A stretch of 50,531 bases of DNA from CAYMOV01 sp964392085 (lineage in GTDB: Bacteria > Oederibacteriota > Muellerivitia > Muellerivitales > Muellerivitaceae): contig CAYMOV010000009.1 in the NCBI GenBank assembly GCA_964392085.1, positions 1-50,531 of the forward strand, in the 5' to 3' direction. Below the pieces are notes generated by a model. That model was not told the DNA's origin. It searched no databases and saw only the letters and a list, made by a program, of their open reading frames with translations. Positions within the stretch are counted from its first letter, which is position 1; each line of letters opens with the position of its first letter. A program made the position numbers and the translations under genes. Below are positions 8,336 through 17,332 of this stretch, piece by piece.

Positions 8336-8665
8336 TTAAATCCTCACATCGAGCCGTTCGCCCAATCCCGGCGTGGGGGGCGATTCGCCGTCGACGTCTT
8401 TAGAGTGTTCGCTTCCCGAATCCCCCCGGGAACCGAACGGTTGTTTGGAGGTTCCCGCGTCCCGCGGGCCGATCCCCAGCGGCCCTTCCTCTTGGCCCTG
8501 GGAACGGTTCAAAACCTCGACTTCCTCGTGTAAACGCCGCAATGCCTCATCGGACGCGGCTTGAGCCCGTAGCTGTTGGGCCTGGACTTCCGCTTGGAGT
8601 CCCACCTGCATCCGAACCGTCGAGTCGCCCTGCATCTTGAGGTAATTCCCGTCGAGGCCCTGCAT
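8336..8665 (-). CDS. Small flagellar-operon protein of unknown function
   Basis: A 109-residue hydrophilic protein I do not recognise. The N-terminal half is a Gln/Ala-rich helix (GLQAEVQAQQLRAQAASDEA) likely to form a coiled coil. The second half is a disordered Gly/Ser/Pro-rich linker, and the protein ends in GERLDVRI. Short proteins with a similar amphipathic LDVRI-like end seem common beside DUF342 and SwrB-like genes in flagellar operons, but I cannot confirm this by search. A purine-rich stretch upstream (AAGGGGGGGG) provides a ribosome site. Codon use matches its neighbours, and it is tightly packed between two operon members. Confidence 0.65.
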   Translation of the reverse strand: MQGLDGNYLKMQGDSTVRMQVGLQAEVQAQQLRAQAASDEALRRLHEEVEVLNRSQGQEEGPLGIGPRDAGTSKQPFGSRGDSGSEHSKDVDGESPPTPGLGERLDVRI

Positions 8666-8694
8666 GTCGGGATCCCCCCCCTTCTGCTAAGCGG

Positions 8695-10377
8695 TCACTT
8701 AAAAGGCCCGACCTTTACTTCGCCGTCTGATTCGGTCAAGGTGCAGTACTTCAGTTCCTCGTTGACCTGGCGGGAAGCCTTGTTCACGGTGAGCTTCACC
8801 CCCGTATGGATGATCCCCAAACAACTGATTTTGGCGTGGCGTTTACGGTCCGCAGTCCCTTCGGCGTCCTGACGGTCCAAGTCCTGCTTCTTCTCGCCCA
8901 AACCCTTCACGTCGGCCATGAGCTTGAATTGGGCCCGGGTCAGTTTGGTAAGTAGTTCCTTCTTCTCGGGGGGTAGATTCCCCCCCATCTTGGTCTGGAG
9001 GTCCTTGAGGAACGCCAAACCCTTCTTGGTCTTTTCGAGGTTCTCGGAAGCTGCCTTGATTTCGTTCTCCAGCCTTTGGGCCTCGTCCCGGACGCCCACC
9101 AACTCACCCACGATCACCTCGGTGGGGGTCGCGAAGTTTGAGCCCATGGAGGCCGCGTTGATCTCCTCGCCGGCGATCACTTGGCCTCCCACAATTACGC
9201 CCTTCTTCCCGGCCACGGTGATTTTTTTGCCCACCACGACCTTGCTGTGCATGATCGCCTGCCCCACGGTGAGGCTCCCGCCGATTTCCACCCGGGCGTT
9301 CCGGATGTACTTGATGGTGGCGTCCCCGGACGCGGTGACCACAGCGCGGTCCGAACCCGAGACCCCTCCGCCGATCGTGAGTTTTCCACCGGCCTTGAGT
9401 TCCGCCGCCTCGACCACCCCCTGGATGATCAAGTCCTCGCCCGCGTGCACCTTGAATCCGTCCTTGACGTCCCCCCGGATGGTGACGGTCCCGACGAAGT
9501 CGATGTTTCCGGTGGAGAAATCCACGTCCCCCGCGACCTCGTAGATCGACATGACCGAGATGCGTGTGTCCTTGACGATCACTTGGCCGTCGGCGTCCGC
9601 CAATACCTCGTCTTTGTTCTCGGGGTTAAAGGCCGCGCCTTTGCCGCAAATGATCTCGAGATCCTTGCCGTCTTTCGCCTCAATCGCCCGACCAGTCACT
9701 GTTTTCCCCGGGACACCCTTCGTGGCGTGGATTTTCCGCGCCAACACGGTCCCCTTCGCGATGTTCTCGATCTGGTGGAGGGCGCGGTAGTCGATCCGTC
9801 CGTCCTCGGACTCCTCAAAAACGGCCTCTGGTTTCTTCTCCTCGGCCTTTTCCTCATTTTGCTTGTAAATCAAGTCAATCCGGGCGTCTTCGCCGTGCTG
9901 GACGGGCGTCCCAAAGGCCACCTCGACCTCAACCGGTTCCGGCTCAGCCTGGTTGGAGGCCATGGCCTGGAGTCGGGTTTGCAATTCCGCGAGCCTGGAT
10001 TCGTCCACGCCGTGGTCGATGTTGTACTTCGCGAGGGCCTTCCGGATATCCTCAAGGGTCGCAAATTTGTTGTCGTCCGGGGGGATGACCGTGATTTTCG
10101 CGGACATCTCATCCGGAGAAAGTTCAACGAACACCGAACCGACTTGTTGCACTGTCTTCGCCGAGGCGATCTTTTGGGGTTTCCCCAGGGCCTGGTGGAC
10201 CATTTGGTTCAAGACCATTTCGTTCTCGGCCTTGACGTTGTATTTTGCGAGTTCACGCCGCACATCCTCCAACGAAGCCCGACGTCCCTTGCCGTGGGGC
10301 GGAAAAACGGTGAGGAATACGCCGTCATTCTGCTTGGCGATGGTCGTGTAGCCGTCCATGTCCTTGGGCCCTGTCAT
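8695..10377 (-). CDS. DUF342 (FapA-type) polymerising beta-helix protein
   Basis: A 560-residue protein of the DUF342/FapA family. The N-terminal third is mixed alpha/beta with a duplicated unit: EDVRRELAKYNVKAENEM near 35-55 and EDIRKALAKYNIDHGVDE near 108-125. The centre (about 220-400) is a right-handed beta-helix-like run of short strands (GTVTIRGDVKDGFKVHAGED, LIIQGVVEAAELKAGGKL, ARVEIGGSLTVGQAIMHSK). A charged coiled coil follows (about 425-490). In Vibrio, FapA is linked to pole and flagellar regulation; in many phyla this gene lies after fliA, as here. The start at 10377 has GAGAGGGGGA just upstream and overlaps the end of fliA by 53 bases. Confidence 0.85.
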   Translation of the reverse strand: MTGPKDMDGYTTIAKQNDGVFLTVFPPHGKGRRASLEDVRRELAKYNVKAENEMVLNQMVHQALGKPQKIASAKTVQQVGSVFVELSPDEMSAKITVIPPDDNKFATLEDIRKALAKYNIDHGVDESRLAELQTRLQAMASNQAEPEPVEVEVAFGTPVQHGEDARIDLIYKQNEEKAEEKKPEAVFEESEDGRIDYRALHQIENIAKGTVLARKIHATKGVPGKTVTGRAIEAKDGKDLEIICGKGAAFNPENKDEVLADADGQVIVKDTRISVMSIYEVAGDVDFSTGNIDFVGTVTIRGDVKDGFKVHAGEDLIIQGVVEAAELKAGGKLTIGGGVSGSDRAVVTASGDATIKYIRNARVEIGGSLTVGQAIMHSKVVVGKKITVAGKKGVIVGGQVIAGEEINAASMGSNFATPTEVIVGELVGVRDEAQRLENEIKAASENLEKTKKGLAFLKDLQTKMGGNLPPEKKELLTKLTRAQFKLMADVKGLGEKKQDLDRQDAEGTADRKRHAKISCLGIIHTGVKLTVNKASRQVNEELKYCTLTESDGEVKVGPFK

Positions 10378-11164
10378 GCGTCCCCCTCTCGATCGTCGTC
10401 TGAAGGCGGTAGACCGCCAAATGGTGGATTTGGCAGACCCGCGATTCGCTTAATCCCAGGATCTTCCCGATCTCTTTGAACGTCAGGTTCTCCACGTAAT
10501 ACAGGTGGAGGACTTTTTGCTCGTTAACTCCCAGGCGGACAAGGGCCCCCTGGACCGTATGGATCCGTTCTTTCTTTTCAAGCTCTCCCAAGGGGTCCAC
10601 GGCCCGCGGGTCCGCCAGGGCCGATTCCCAGGGATTACCCCCCTCCGCGTTTTCGGAGGAACGGGCGTCCAAGGACAAAAGGCTCAACATGTTGATCTCG
10701 GCGATTCGGTCATGGAAGTCCCCCAGGGTCCACCCAAGCCGTTCCGCCGTCTCAACCTCCCGGGGATCCCTCCCCAGTTCACCCCTCAACTGATCCTCAG
10801 CGGCCTGGATCTCCCGGGCCGCTTTCCGGAGGTTTCGCCTCGCGAAATCCAACTGCCGGAGTTCATCCAGCATCTGGCCGCGGATTCGATACCGGGCGTA
10901 AACCTCAAAAGCCCTTCCCACGCTCTCCGGCGGAGGGTTCGGGGGGGTGAAATGGTCCAGGGCCAACAAAAGCCCCAATCCACCGGCCGACACCAAGTCT
11001 TCCTTCTTCTGCCAGTAAGCCTCCAACGGTAACCGGGCCAGAAGCCTGCGGCTTTCAGCGACCACCAAGGGATAGTAGGTTTTGGCCAAAGCCTCCCGGG
11101 ACTCTGGGTCCCGTTTCTTCAAAAATCGATTCCAAATGGACGCCAGCGGATCAGCGGGCGTCAT
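10325..11164 (-). CDS. fliA: FliA, flagellar sigma-28 factor
   Basis: Alternative sigma factor for late flagellar genes, 279 residues. Region 2 is recognisable in DLVSAGGLGLLLALDHFTP and FEVYARYRIRGQMLDELRQL. Region 3 starts at LDFARRNLRKAAREIQAAED. Region 4 ends with LTFKEIGKILGLSESRVCQI-HHLAVYRLQ, which is typical of FliA/SigD and WhiG. The C-terminal 17 codons overlap the DUF342 gene. Late targets (filament, chemotaxis) are not in this window, and I find no clear sigma-28 promoter in it. An anti-sigma FlgM gene was not found either. Confidence 0.93.
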   Translation of the reverse strand: MTPADPLASIWNRFLKKRDPESREALAKTYYPLVVAESRRLLARLPLEAYWQKKEDLVSAGGLGLLLALDHFTPPNPPPESVGRAFEVYARYRIRGQMLDELRQLDFARRNLRKAAREIQAAEDQLRGELGRDPREVETAERLGWTLGDFHDRIAEINMLSLLSLDARSSENAEGGNPWESALADPRAVDPLGELEKKERIHTVQGALVRLGVNEQKVLHLYYVENLTFKEIGKILGLSESRVCQIHHLAVYRLQTTIERGTHDRAQGHGRLHDHRQAE

Positions 11165-11175
11165 CGATCACCAGC

Positions 11176-11586
11176 TCAATGGGAATCCGGTGTGAATTCC
11201 GGAAACACGTAATCCACCGTTTGTCCCTTGGGTTCAACAGTCGCCTCCACTACGACGGCTTCCGGCGGGGTTTCGGACACCGGAGGTGTGGGGGCCTGGA
11301 GGGGTTGGGTCACTTGGGTCAAAAGTTCCCCAAAATACTTTCGGAAAATCCAGGAAGCGAGGATCCCCAAGCCAAAGCCCAGGAGGGTGGCGGTCAGGGC
11401 CACCACCAGGATGGTGTCGAGCGTCGCGCTTTGGCTGCAGGCGCCCACCAGGAGGGCCGTAAAAAAGCCGAGTGTGGCCCCAATCGCCCCCACGCTGAGG
11501 ATGATCTCCCAGGAGGAAGCCCGTCGCTCCTTGGTGACCTCGTAATATTTTGCGCCTTTTTTGTCTTTCTTGTCGTTGCCCGCCAT
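11176..11586 (-). CDS. Two-TM protein of unknown function in flagellar operon
   Basis: A 136-residue protein I do not recognise. A lysine-rich N-terminus (KKDKKGAKYYEVTKERRASS) precedes two membrane helices: about 27-48 (IILSVGAIGATLGFFTALLV) and about 58-82 (ILVVALTATLLGFGLGILAS). A Pro/Val-rich cytoplasmic tail ends in VDYVFPEFTPDSH. The conserved-looking VDYVFPE end and the location between a PilZ gene and fliA suggest a membrane partner of the flagellar basal body or of the PilZ protein. That is inference from position alone. Spacing to fliA is 11 bases, so co-expression is likely. Confidence 0.7.
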   Translation of the reverse strand: MAGNDKKDKKGAKYYEVTKERRASSWEIILSVGAIGATLGFFTALLVGACSQSATLDTILVVALTATLLGFGLGILASWIFRKYFGELLTQVTQPLQAPTPPVSETPPEAVVVEATVEPKGQTVDYVFPEFTPDSH

Positions 11587-11606
11587 TTTTCGCTCCCCCT
11601 CCCGCC

Positions 11607-11999
11607 TCAGGCCTTGGACTGGCCCCGGCGGAGGTTCTTCCGTTGGGATTCAAAAATGAACTTCATGATCAGGTCGCGGGTATCCTCGTCGACATTCACA
11701 AAGGCGACCTTCTCGACCCGGTGTTGGACCGAATCCACTTGGCTGTCCGAACCACCCAGGGCCTTTCCTTCCAGGTACACACGGACCCGTTCCGTCAACT
11801 CCAGCTCAAGATCCAACCGGTCCCCGGACTTCAGGGGCGTTCCAACGATCAACATCATCCCGCCGGAGGAGATGTTCAGGGTCCGTCCCACGCTGAACAG
11901 GTTCTCGAAAACGGGGTTCCCCGTATATTTCCGGTATTTTACGGGTAAAACAGCCTCCTGCCGGACAAATTCTCGTTTTTGTGACTTCTTATCCGCCAT
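11607..11999 (-). CDS. PilZ domain protein, likely c-di-GMP effector of motility
   Basis: Single-domain PilZ protein, 130 residues. The c-di-GMP binding elements are present: R9-x3-R13 in QKREFVRQE, and NISSGGM near residue 43 for the (D/N)xSxxG motif. Beta-barrel strands follow (DRLDLELELTERVRVYLEGK, HRVEKVAFVNVD). It overlaps the end of flhG by 11 bases and precedes fliA. PilZ proteins in this position (YcgR/FlgZ-like) often brake the motor, although this one lacks a YcgR-N domain. A ligand is available nearby in principle, because a diguanylate cyclase gene lies upstream of the operon at 31480-33624. Confidence 0.88.
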   Translation of the reverse strand: MADKKSQKREFVRQEAVLPVKYRKYTGNPVFENLFSVGRTLNISSGGMMLIVGTPLKSGDRLDLELELTERVRVYLEGKALGGSDSQVDSVQHRVEKVAFVNVDEDTRDLIMKFIFESQRKNLRRGQSKA

Positions 12000-12903
12000 A
12001 GGACTTCCCCCCGAATAATTCGGTTACCCGCTTGAAAAAATGGCCTAAGTGGCTCCCCGTGGGGGCCTCGGCCGGCGTTGAAACGGCCCAAAGGGCCTCC
12101 GCAAGCCTTAAAAGACTCTGCCCCGAGGGACAAGTCCCAGGAGCCAGGAGCACGGGTCGCTGTTCCTTGACCGCCCGGATCATGGCCATGTCCCTGGGGA
12201 TGAAACCCAGGTAATGGACCTCCATGTCCAGGAACCGTTTGGCCAACAGGACCAGTTTTTTACCGGCTTCCTCCGCTTCCGCCGCGTTGGAGGCCATGTT
12301 GACCACTAACCTCACCACCGGGTCCTTCTTTTCAAGGTGGATCACCTTGATCATCCCGTAGGCGTCCATCAAGGCCGTCGGTTCGGGGGTCGTCACGATC
12401 AGGGTTTCATCGGCCGCCAAAACGAAGGCCAAAACGTTCCGGTGGAGGCCCGCCCCCGTGTCGATGACCACTAAATCCACTTCTTGTTGGAGTTTCTCCA
12501 GCCCATCCAGGAACTTTTCCCGCTGGGTTTCACTGAGGTTCGCCAGTTCCAACACGCCGCCGGACCCCGCCGCCACCAATTTGAGGTTCCCAGGCCCCTC
12601 AATCACGATCTCCGGCAGTGTCTTCAACCCCTGCAGAACATGGACCAGGGTGTATTGGGGTATCAAACCCAGGATCACGTCCACGTTGGCCAAACCCAGG
12701 TCCGCGTCCACCAACAACACCTTCAGGCCTTTCCGGGCCAGGGCCAACGCCACGTTGACCGCGACGTTGGTCTTCCCCACCCCGCCTTTGCCGCTGGTCA
12801 CCGCCAAGACTCGGCAACGGCCCTTGGGTCGTTGTCCCGCCCCGGGGGCCGGCGCGCCCATCCGGTTCACCATTTGGCGTAGTTTGGCGGCTTGATCCTC
12901 CAC
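11989..12903 (-). CDS. flhG: FlhG (YlxH/FleN), MinD-like ATPase controlling flagellar number
   Basis: MinD/ParA-family ATPase that controls flagellar number and position with FlhF. The 304-residue protein begins MEDQAAKLRQMVNRM; DQAxxLR is the motif by which FlhG stimulates the FlhF GTPase. The deviant Walker A GKGGVGKT is at residues 38-45, with VLLVDADLGLANVDVILG after it. The Walker B-like stretch is VDLVVIDTGAGLH. The C-terminal hydrophobic patch expected for membrane binding lies beyond ALWAVSTPAEA. It follows flhF with a 3-base gap, the universal order. Codon use is ordinary. The family call is secure. Confidence 0.93.
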   Translation of the reverse strand: MEDQAAKLRQMVNRMGAPAPGAGQRPKGRCRVLAVTSGKGGVGKTNVAVNVALALARKGLKVLLVDADLGLANVDVILGLIPQYTLVHVLQGLKTLPEIVIEGPGNLKLVAAGSGGVLELANLSETQREKFLDGLEKLQQEVDLVVIDTGAGLHRNVLAFVLAADETLIVTTPEPTALMDAYGMIKVIHLEKKDPVVRLVVNMASNAAEAEEAGKKLVLLAKRFLDMEVHYLGFIPRDMAMIRAVKEQRPVLLAPGTCPSGQSLLRLAEALWAVSTPAEAPTGSHLGHFFKRVTELFGGKSYGG

Positions 12904-12906
12904 GGG

Positions 12907-14085
12907 TTACGCCACCAGCGCCTGGGCGATCAAATCCGCCAAGCGGCCCGCTTCGGGCACTTCCAGATCGTCCGGGACGTTCTGGCCCGTCGCGTAATAG
13001 GCCAGGGGAATCTGGAAGTTCGTCATGAGGTTCAGGAAAGCTCCGTAGTAGTGGGTCTCGTCAAGTTTGGTGAAGATCAGTCGGTTCAGGGGAACCGCCC
13101 CCCCGAATTTCTCGATGATCCTCAGCATCTCGACGTATTTGGTGGTGGCCGAAAGGACCAAATGGGTCTCGTCCGGTTGGCTCCGGAAAATGAATTGCTT
13201 GAGTTCGTTCATTTGCTCCTCATTCGAGGGGCTGCGGCCGGCCGTGTCCAGCAGGACCACTTCAGCCTGGGCATGGCGGCCCAGGATCTCGGTGATCTCC
13301 TCGGAGGAATTGGCCACTTCCACCGGCACTCCCATGATCCTGCCGTAGGTCTTCAACTGCTCAGTGGCGGCGATCCGGTAGGTGTCGGCCGTCACCAAGA
13401 CGACCCGTTTGTGGTCGACCAAGCTGAATCGCGCGGCCAACTTGGCCAAGGTGGTGGTTTTTCCCACCCCGGTGGGACCCACGAAAGCCAATACCTTGGG
13501 GGTCGCTGAGAAGGAAGAGGGAGGGGCCAGTTTCACGTTTTTTTCCACGAAGGACCTGAGCCACGAGGTGGTCTCGTCGTTTTTATCCGGGTCGATCCGG
13601 TCCCCGATCATTCCTTGGATGACTTTTTGGAGGATGAATTCCTCGACTTCCTGCCGGGAAAGCTTTTTACGGATCCGGGAAAAGGCCTCGGAAAGGATGG
13701 GTGCCTGGTTCACCTCCCTCGCGGATGGGCCCAATTGGACGATGGGCGTGGTTTTCATCTCATTCAGTTCCCGTTGCAGGACCTTCCGGGTACCCCATTG
13801 GGGATCCACGGATCCCGACACAGGGGAGGGAGAGGAGACGGCCGACGGGGCAACCGGAGTCGATGCGGGTGTAGCCGCGGCCGAGTTCCTGCGTCGGGCC
13901 ACGTCATCCATCAGGTTCAGTTCAACGCCCGCGGTGATCTCCGCCATGGGGCGGCCGAAAAGGCCCAACAGCCCCCCCTTCCGGAAGGTCTTGGTGTACA
14001 AAATGACCGCCTCGGGACCCAGGTCCTTCTTGACCTTCATGAGGGCCTCTTGGATGGTCGGCGCCTCGTACCGCTTAATTCTCAT
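12907..14085 (-). CDS. flhF: FlhF, SRP-type GTPase for flagellar placement
   Basis: Third SRP-GTPase, 392 residues, which recruits early flagellar components to the correct site. The B-like N-terminus is MRIKRYEAPTIQEALMKVKK, followed by the FlhF-typical LGPEAVILYTKTFRKGG. A low-complexity Ala/Ser/Pro linker spans about 70-100. The NG domain carries the P-loop AFVGPTGVGKTTTLAKLAAR, DTYRIAATEQLKTYGRIMGV, LLDTAGRSPSNEEQM and FTKLDETHYYG. The gene overlaps the end of flhA by 11 bases and is followed at once by flhG. Confidence 0.95.
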   Translation of the reverse strand: MRIKRYEAPTIQEALMKVKKDLGPEAVILYTKTFRKGGLLGLFGRPMAEITAGVELNLMDDVARRRNSAAATPASTPVAPSAVSSPSPVSGSVDPQWGTRKVLQRELNEMKTTPIVQLGPSAREVNQAPILSEAFSRIRKKLSRQEVEEFILQKVIQGMIGDRIDPDKNDETTSWLRSFVEKNVKLAPPSSFSATPKVLAFVGPTGVGKTTTLAKLAARFSLVDHKRVVLVTADTYRIAATEQLKTYGRIMGVPVEVANSSEEITEILGRHAQAEVVLLDTAGRSPSNEEQMNELKQFIFRSQPDETHLVLSATTKYVEMLRIIEKFGGAVPLNRLIFTKLDETHYYGAFLNLMTNFQIPLAYYATGQNVPDDLEVPEAGRLADLIAQALVA

Positions 14086-16159
14086 TCGACGCCTCGACGG
14101 TGCCCAGGGACTGGATTTCGGTCCTCGGCATCAATTCATTGAATGACAAGACCGTCAAATGCGGGATATAGCGCTCGATCACCTTCTTAAAGAAGGGACG
14201 GACTTGCGGGGAGCAGAGGACCAAAGGCTGGCGGTTCGCCCCCACCATCTTTTCAATGCCGTTCGAAAGGCTCCGGAACATCTTTTGGACCAGCCGGGGA
14301 TCCAGGCTGGAGGCCTGCCCCGATTCCAAGGCGGACACCGAGTCCAGGATGGCCTTCTCCAAGGCGGGTTCCAGGGTCAAGGCGTAAATCTTCCCGTCGG
14401 CGGATTGGTGCAGTTTCGTGATGGATCGCGAAAGAGATCGGCGGGAGTACTCGGTCAGGATCTGGATATCCTTGGATTCCTTCACGTGGTCGGCGATAGA
14501 TTCCAGGATGCTTTCGAGGTCCCGGATCGGCAGGTGTTCCTTCAGGAGGTTCTGGAGGATTTTCTGCAGGTCCCCAATGGACAATTGGGACGGGATCAAC
14601 TCATCCACTACGGCGGGCGAATCCTTCTTGACCCCCTCGAGGAGCTTCGCCACGCTTTGGCGGGTCAGGAACTCGTTGGCGTGGGTCCGGACCACCTCCG
14701 TGAGGTGCGTGGAAACGACCGTGGAAATGTCCACCACGGAGTAACCGGCCTGTTCCGCCGCGCCCTTCTCCTCCTCGGTGATCCAATAGGAAATCAGGTT
14801 GAAGGTGGGTTCCTTGGTCTCGATGCCGGGGATCTTGGGGAGCTTGGCCCCGGTGGGCATGGCCAACAGGTGACCCGGCATGATCTTCCACCTCGAAACC
14901 TCCACGCCCTTGATCTTGATGATGTATTCCGAAGGGGTGAGTTGCATGTTGTCCCGGATCCGGATGGGCGGCACCACGAGCCCCAAGTCCGTGGCCATTT
15001 GCCGCCGAAGGGCCGTGATGCGTTCCAGCAAATCCCCACCCTGGGCCTCGTCCACCAGGGGGATCAGGCTGTACCCGATTTCCACCTCCAAGGGATCCAC
15101 CGAAAGGAGGGAGGCCACGTTCTCGGGTTCCCGCTTCTTCTCGACGGGCGTGGTGGCCAACACCCGGGCCGTTTCGGTCTCTTCCCGCGTCACGCGCCGG
15201 AGGTAGTTGGCCAGGAGGATCAACGAAATGGCGATCACCAGGAGGGTCACATGGGGCATGCTGGGAACGGCGGCCAGGGCAAACACGACGCCGCCGGCGA
15301 TCCAGAGGGCCCGGGGCTGGGCCATGATCTGGGTCACCAAATCGGTTCCCAAATTACTTTCGGAAGCCGCGCGGGTCACCACGATGCCCGTGGCCACCGA
15401 GAGGAGGAGGGCCGGGATCTGGGTGACCAAGCCCTCTCCGATCGTCAAGAGGGTGTACCGTTTGAACACCTCGAGGACCGTCATGTTCGAGTTGATCATC
15501 CCGACCGCGAAACCACCGAGGATGTTGATGACGACGATGAGGATGGCCGCGATGGCGTCCCCGCGGACGAATTTGCTGGCGCCGTCCATGGCCCCGTAAA
15601 AATCGGCTTCCCGCTCGACTTCGCGCCGCCGGGCCCGGGCCTGCTCGTCCGTGACCAGCCCCGCGTTCAAGTCGGCGTCGATGGCCATCTGCTTGCCCGG
15701 CATGGCGTCCAAGGTGAAACGCGCGGCCACCTCGGCCACCCGCTGGGCGCCGCTCGTGATGACCACGAATTGGATCACGATGAGGATCAGGAAGACCACG
15801 AACCCCACCCACACGCTTTCCCCGATCACCACGCTTCCGACGGAGGCGATGAAATGTCCCGCCGCGGCCTCACCCTCGTTTCCCTTCAATAGGATCAACC
15901 GGGTCGCCGAGACGTTGATGGCCAGCCGATAGATCGTGGTGAAGAGGAGCAAGGTCGGGAAGATTGAGAAATGGAGGGGTTCCAGCGTGAACATGGTGAT
16001 GAGCAGAACCACCAGGGCCAAGGTGAAGTTCAACGTGATCAGGATATCCAGGATGAACGTCGGGACCGGGATCACGAACATAAGGACGATAAAAGCCAGC
16101 AGGAACGGCACCACGAGGTCGCCGTAGGACTGGATCGTGGAATGTTTGGGGTCAGCCAT
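14075..16159 (-). CDS. flhA: FlhA, flagellar export gate protein
   Basis: Major inner-membrane component of the flagellar type III export gate, 694 residues. About eight membrane helices occupy residues 15-320. The FHIPEP-family core is present: DAMPGKQMAIDADLNAGLVT, then EADFYGAMDGASKFVRGDA. The cytoplasmic domain (about 350-690) contains GYSLIPLVDEAQGGDLLERI, LTEVVRTHANEFLTRQSVAK and VIERYIPHLTVLSFNELMP. Length matches the family norm (about 690). It follows flhB and overlaps flhF. No oddities seen. Confidence 0.97.
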   Translation of the reverse strand: MADPKHSTIQSYGDLVVPFLLAFIVLMFVIPVPTFILDILITLNFTLALVVLLITMFTLEPLHFSIFPTLLLFTTIYRLAINVSATRLILLKGNEGEAAAGHFIASVGSVVIGESVWVGFVVFLILIVIQFVVITSGAQRVAEVAARFTLDAMPGKQMAIDADLNAGLVTDEQARARRREVEREADFYGAMDGASKFVRGDAIAAILIVVINILGGFAVGMINSNMTVLEVFKRYTLLTIGEGLVTQIPALLLSVATGIVVTRAASESNLGTDLVTQIMAQPRALWIAGGVVFALAAVPSMPHVTLLVIAISLILLANYLRRVTREETETARVLATTPVEKKREPENVASLLSVDPLEVEIGYSLIPLVDEAQGGDLLERITALRRQMATDLGLVVPPIRIRDNMQLTPSEYIIKIKGVEVSRWKIMPGHLLAMPTGAKLPKIPGIETKEPTFNLISYWITEEEKGAAEQAGYSVVDISTVVSTHLTEVVRTHANEFLTRQSVAKLLEGVKKDSPAVVDELIPSQLSIGDLQKILQNLLKEHLPIRDLESILESIADHVKESKDIQILTEYSRRSLSRSITKLHQSADGKIYALTLEPALEKAILDSVSALESGQASSLDPRLVQKMFRSLSNGIEKMVGANRQPLVLCSPQVRPFFKKVIERYIPHLTVLSFNELMPRTEIQSLGTVEASNEN

Positions 16160-16187
16160 TTCGCCTCATCCTTTTTCGGGAACCGCC

Positions 16188-17243
16188 TTAAGCGGCGCCC
16201 TTGTGGTTCATGCGGTAAACGAACGCCAAAACCTCGGCCACCGCCTCGAAGAGGTCCCCCGGGATCTCCGCCCCCACGGGACAGGCCTTAAACAACGTTC
16301 GGGCCAGGGGAGGGTTCTCCACGATCGGCACATGGTGCAACCGGGCCTGTTCCTTGATGCGTTCGGCCACCACCCGCTCCCCCTTGGCCACCACGGTGGG
16401 AGCCCGCATCTTGTCATCGTACTGGAGGGCGACAGCCACGTGGGAGGGGTTGGTGATAACGACGTTGGCCTTAGGGACCGCGTCGAACATCCGCCGCCTC
16501 GCCATTTCCCTTTGGATCTGCCGAATCCGAGCCTTGACCATCGGATCCCCTTCACTTTGCTTCATCTCGTCCTTGATCTCTTGGCGGGTCATCTTCAGGC
16601 TATCCAGGAAAAACCATTTTTGGTAGGTATAATCCAGGACCGCTACCACCAGGAGGATCCCCAGGACGCGGGTCATGACCTTCATGGTCAAGGATCCGAT
16701 GAATTGGAGGGACTCCCCGTTGGCCATGTCCATGGCGGGGACGAGCTGTGGGATCGCCGCCTTGACCGTCGCGTAACTCACCCAACCGATCAGGAACACC
16801 TTCAGGACCGTCTTCAAGGTCTCCACCAGGGTCCTGGAGGAGGCGATCTTTTGGAAGCCTGAGATCGGGTTGATGTTCGAAAACTTCGGGATCAGGGGCT
16901 TCACCGTGAACATCACCCCGATCTGCAGGTAGTTGATCAGAAGGCTCACGAGGACGATCATTCCCAGGATGGGGGCCAGGCACAAAAAGATGTGGATGAG
17001 GTAGTAGATCCAAAGGGAATGCACCGTCTCCATCCCCAGGGAAACCCCCAGGTTCTGGAAAGAAAAGGCCGTCACCTCGGCCATATTGTCCATGACGTAA
17101 CCGCCGGCATAGCGGAACGTCAACAGCGAGACCAAGAGGACGGCCACCGTGTTGAGCTCCACCGACCGGGCCACCTGGCCGCGCTCGCGCGCTTCCTGTA
17201 TCCGCCGCGGCGTTGGTTTTTCCGTCTTGCCTGGGTCCGCCAT
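16188..17243 (-). CDS. flhB: FlhB, export-specificity switch protein (NPSH variant)
   Basis: Membrane component of the flagellar export apparatus, 351 residues. It begins MADPGKTEKPTPRRIQEARE, the usual FlhB start. Four membrane helices lie between about 30 and 210. The self-cleavage loop reads NPSH (265-268) rather than the common NPTH. Cleavage occurs between Asn and the next Pro, so the catalytic Asn and Pro are intact and Thr to Ser is conservative. The C-domain continues HVAVALQYDDKMRAPTVVAK to the end. A ribosome site (GGAGG, about 10 bases upstream) supports the start. A separate protein resembling only this C-domain is encoded at 6783-7091. Confidence 0.96.
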   Translation of the reverse strand: MADPGKTEKPTPRRIQEARERGQVARSVELNTVAVLLVSLLTFRYAGGYVMDNMAEVTAFSFQNLGVSLGMETVHSLWIYYLIHIFLCLAPILGMIVLVSLLINYLQIGVMFTVKPLIPKFSNINPISGFQKIASSRTLVETLKTVLKVFLIGWVSYATVKAAIPQLVPAMDMANGESLQFIGSLTMKVMTRVLGILLVVAVLDYTYQKWFFLDSLKMTRQEIKDEMKQSEGDPMVKARIRQIQREMARRRMFDAVPKANVVITNPSHVAVALQYDDKMRAPTVVAKGERVVAERIKEQARLHHVPIVENPPLARTLFKACPVGAEIPGDLFEAVAEVLAFVYRMNHKGAA

Positions 17244-17332
17244 GGTTCACCTTGGAGGAAAATCGCAAACGGGCGGGACTGCTTGAAGGCCCCGACCGCC
17301 GTCGCTCCTCAACCTTTCCTTTCCAACTATGG

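Noticed and set aside
14159..15892. Plus-strand open frame of 577 codons
   Set aside because: It is antisense to flhA, with composition dominated by His, Asp, Gly and Arg and no recognisable domain.
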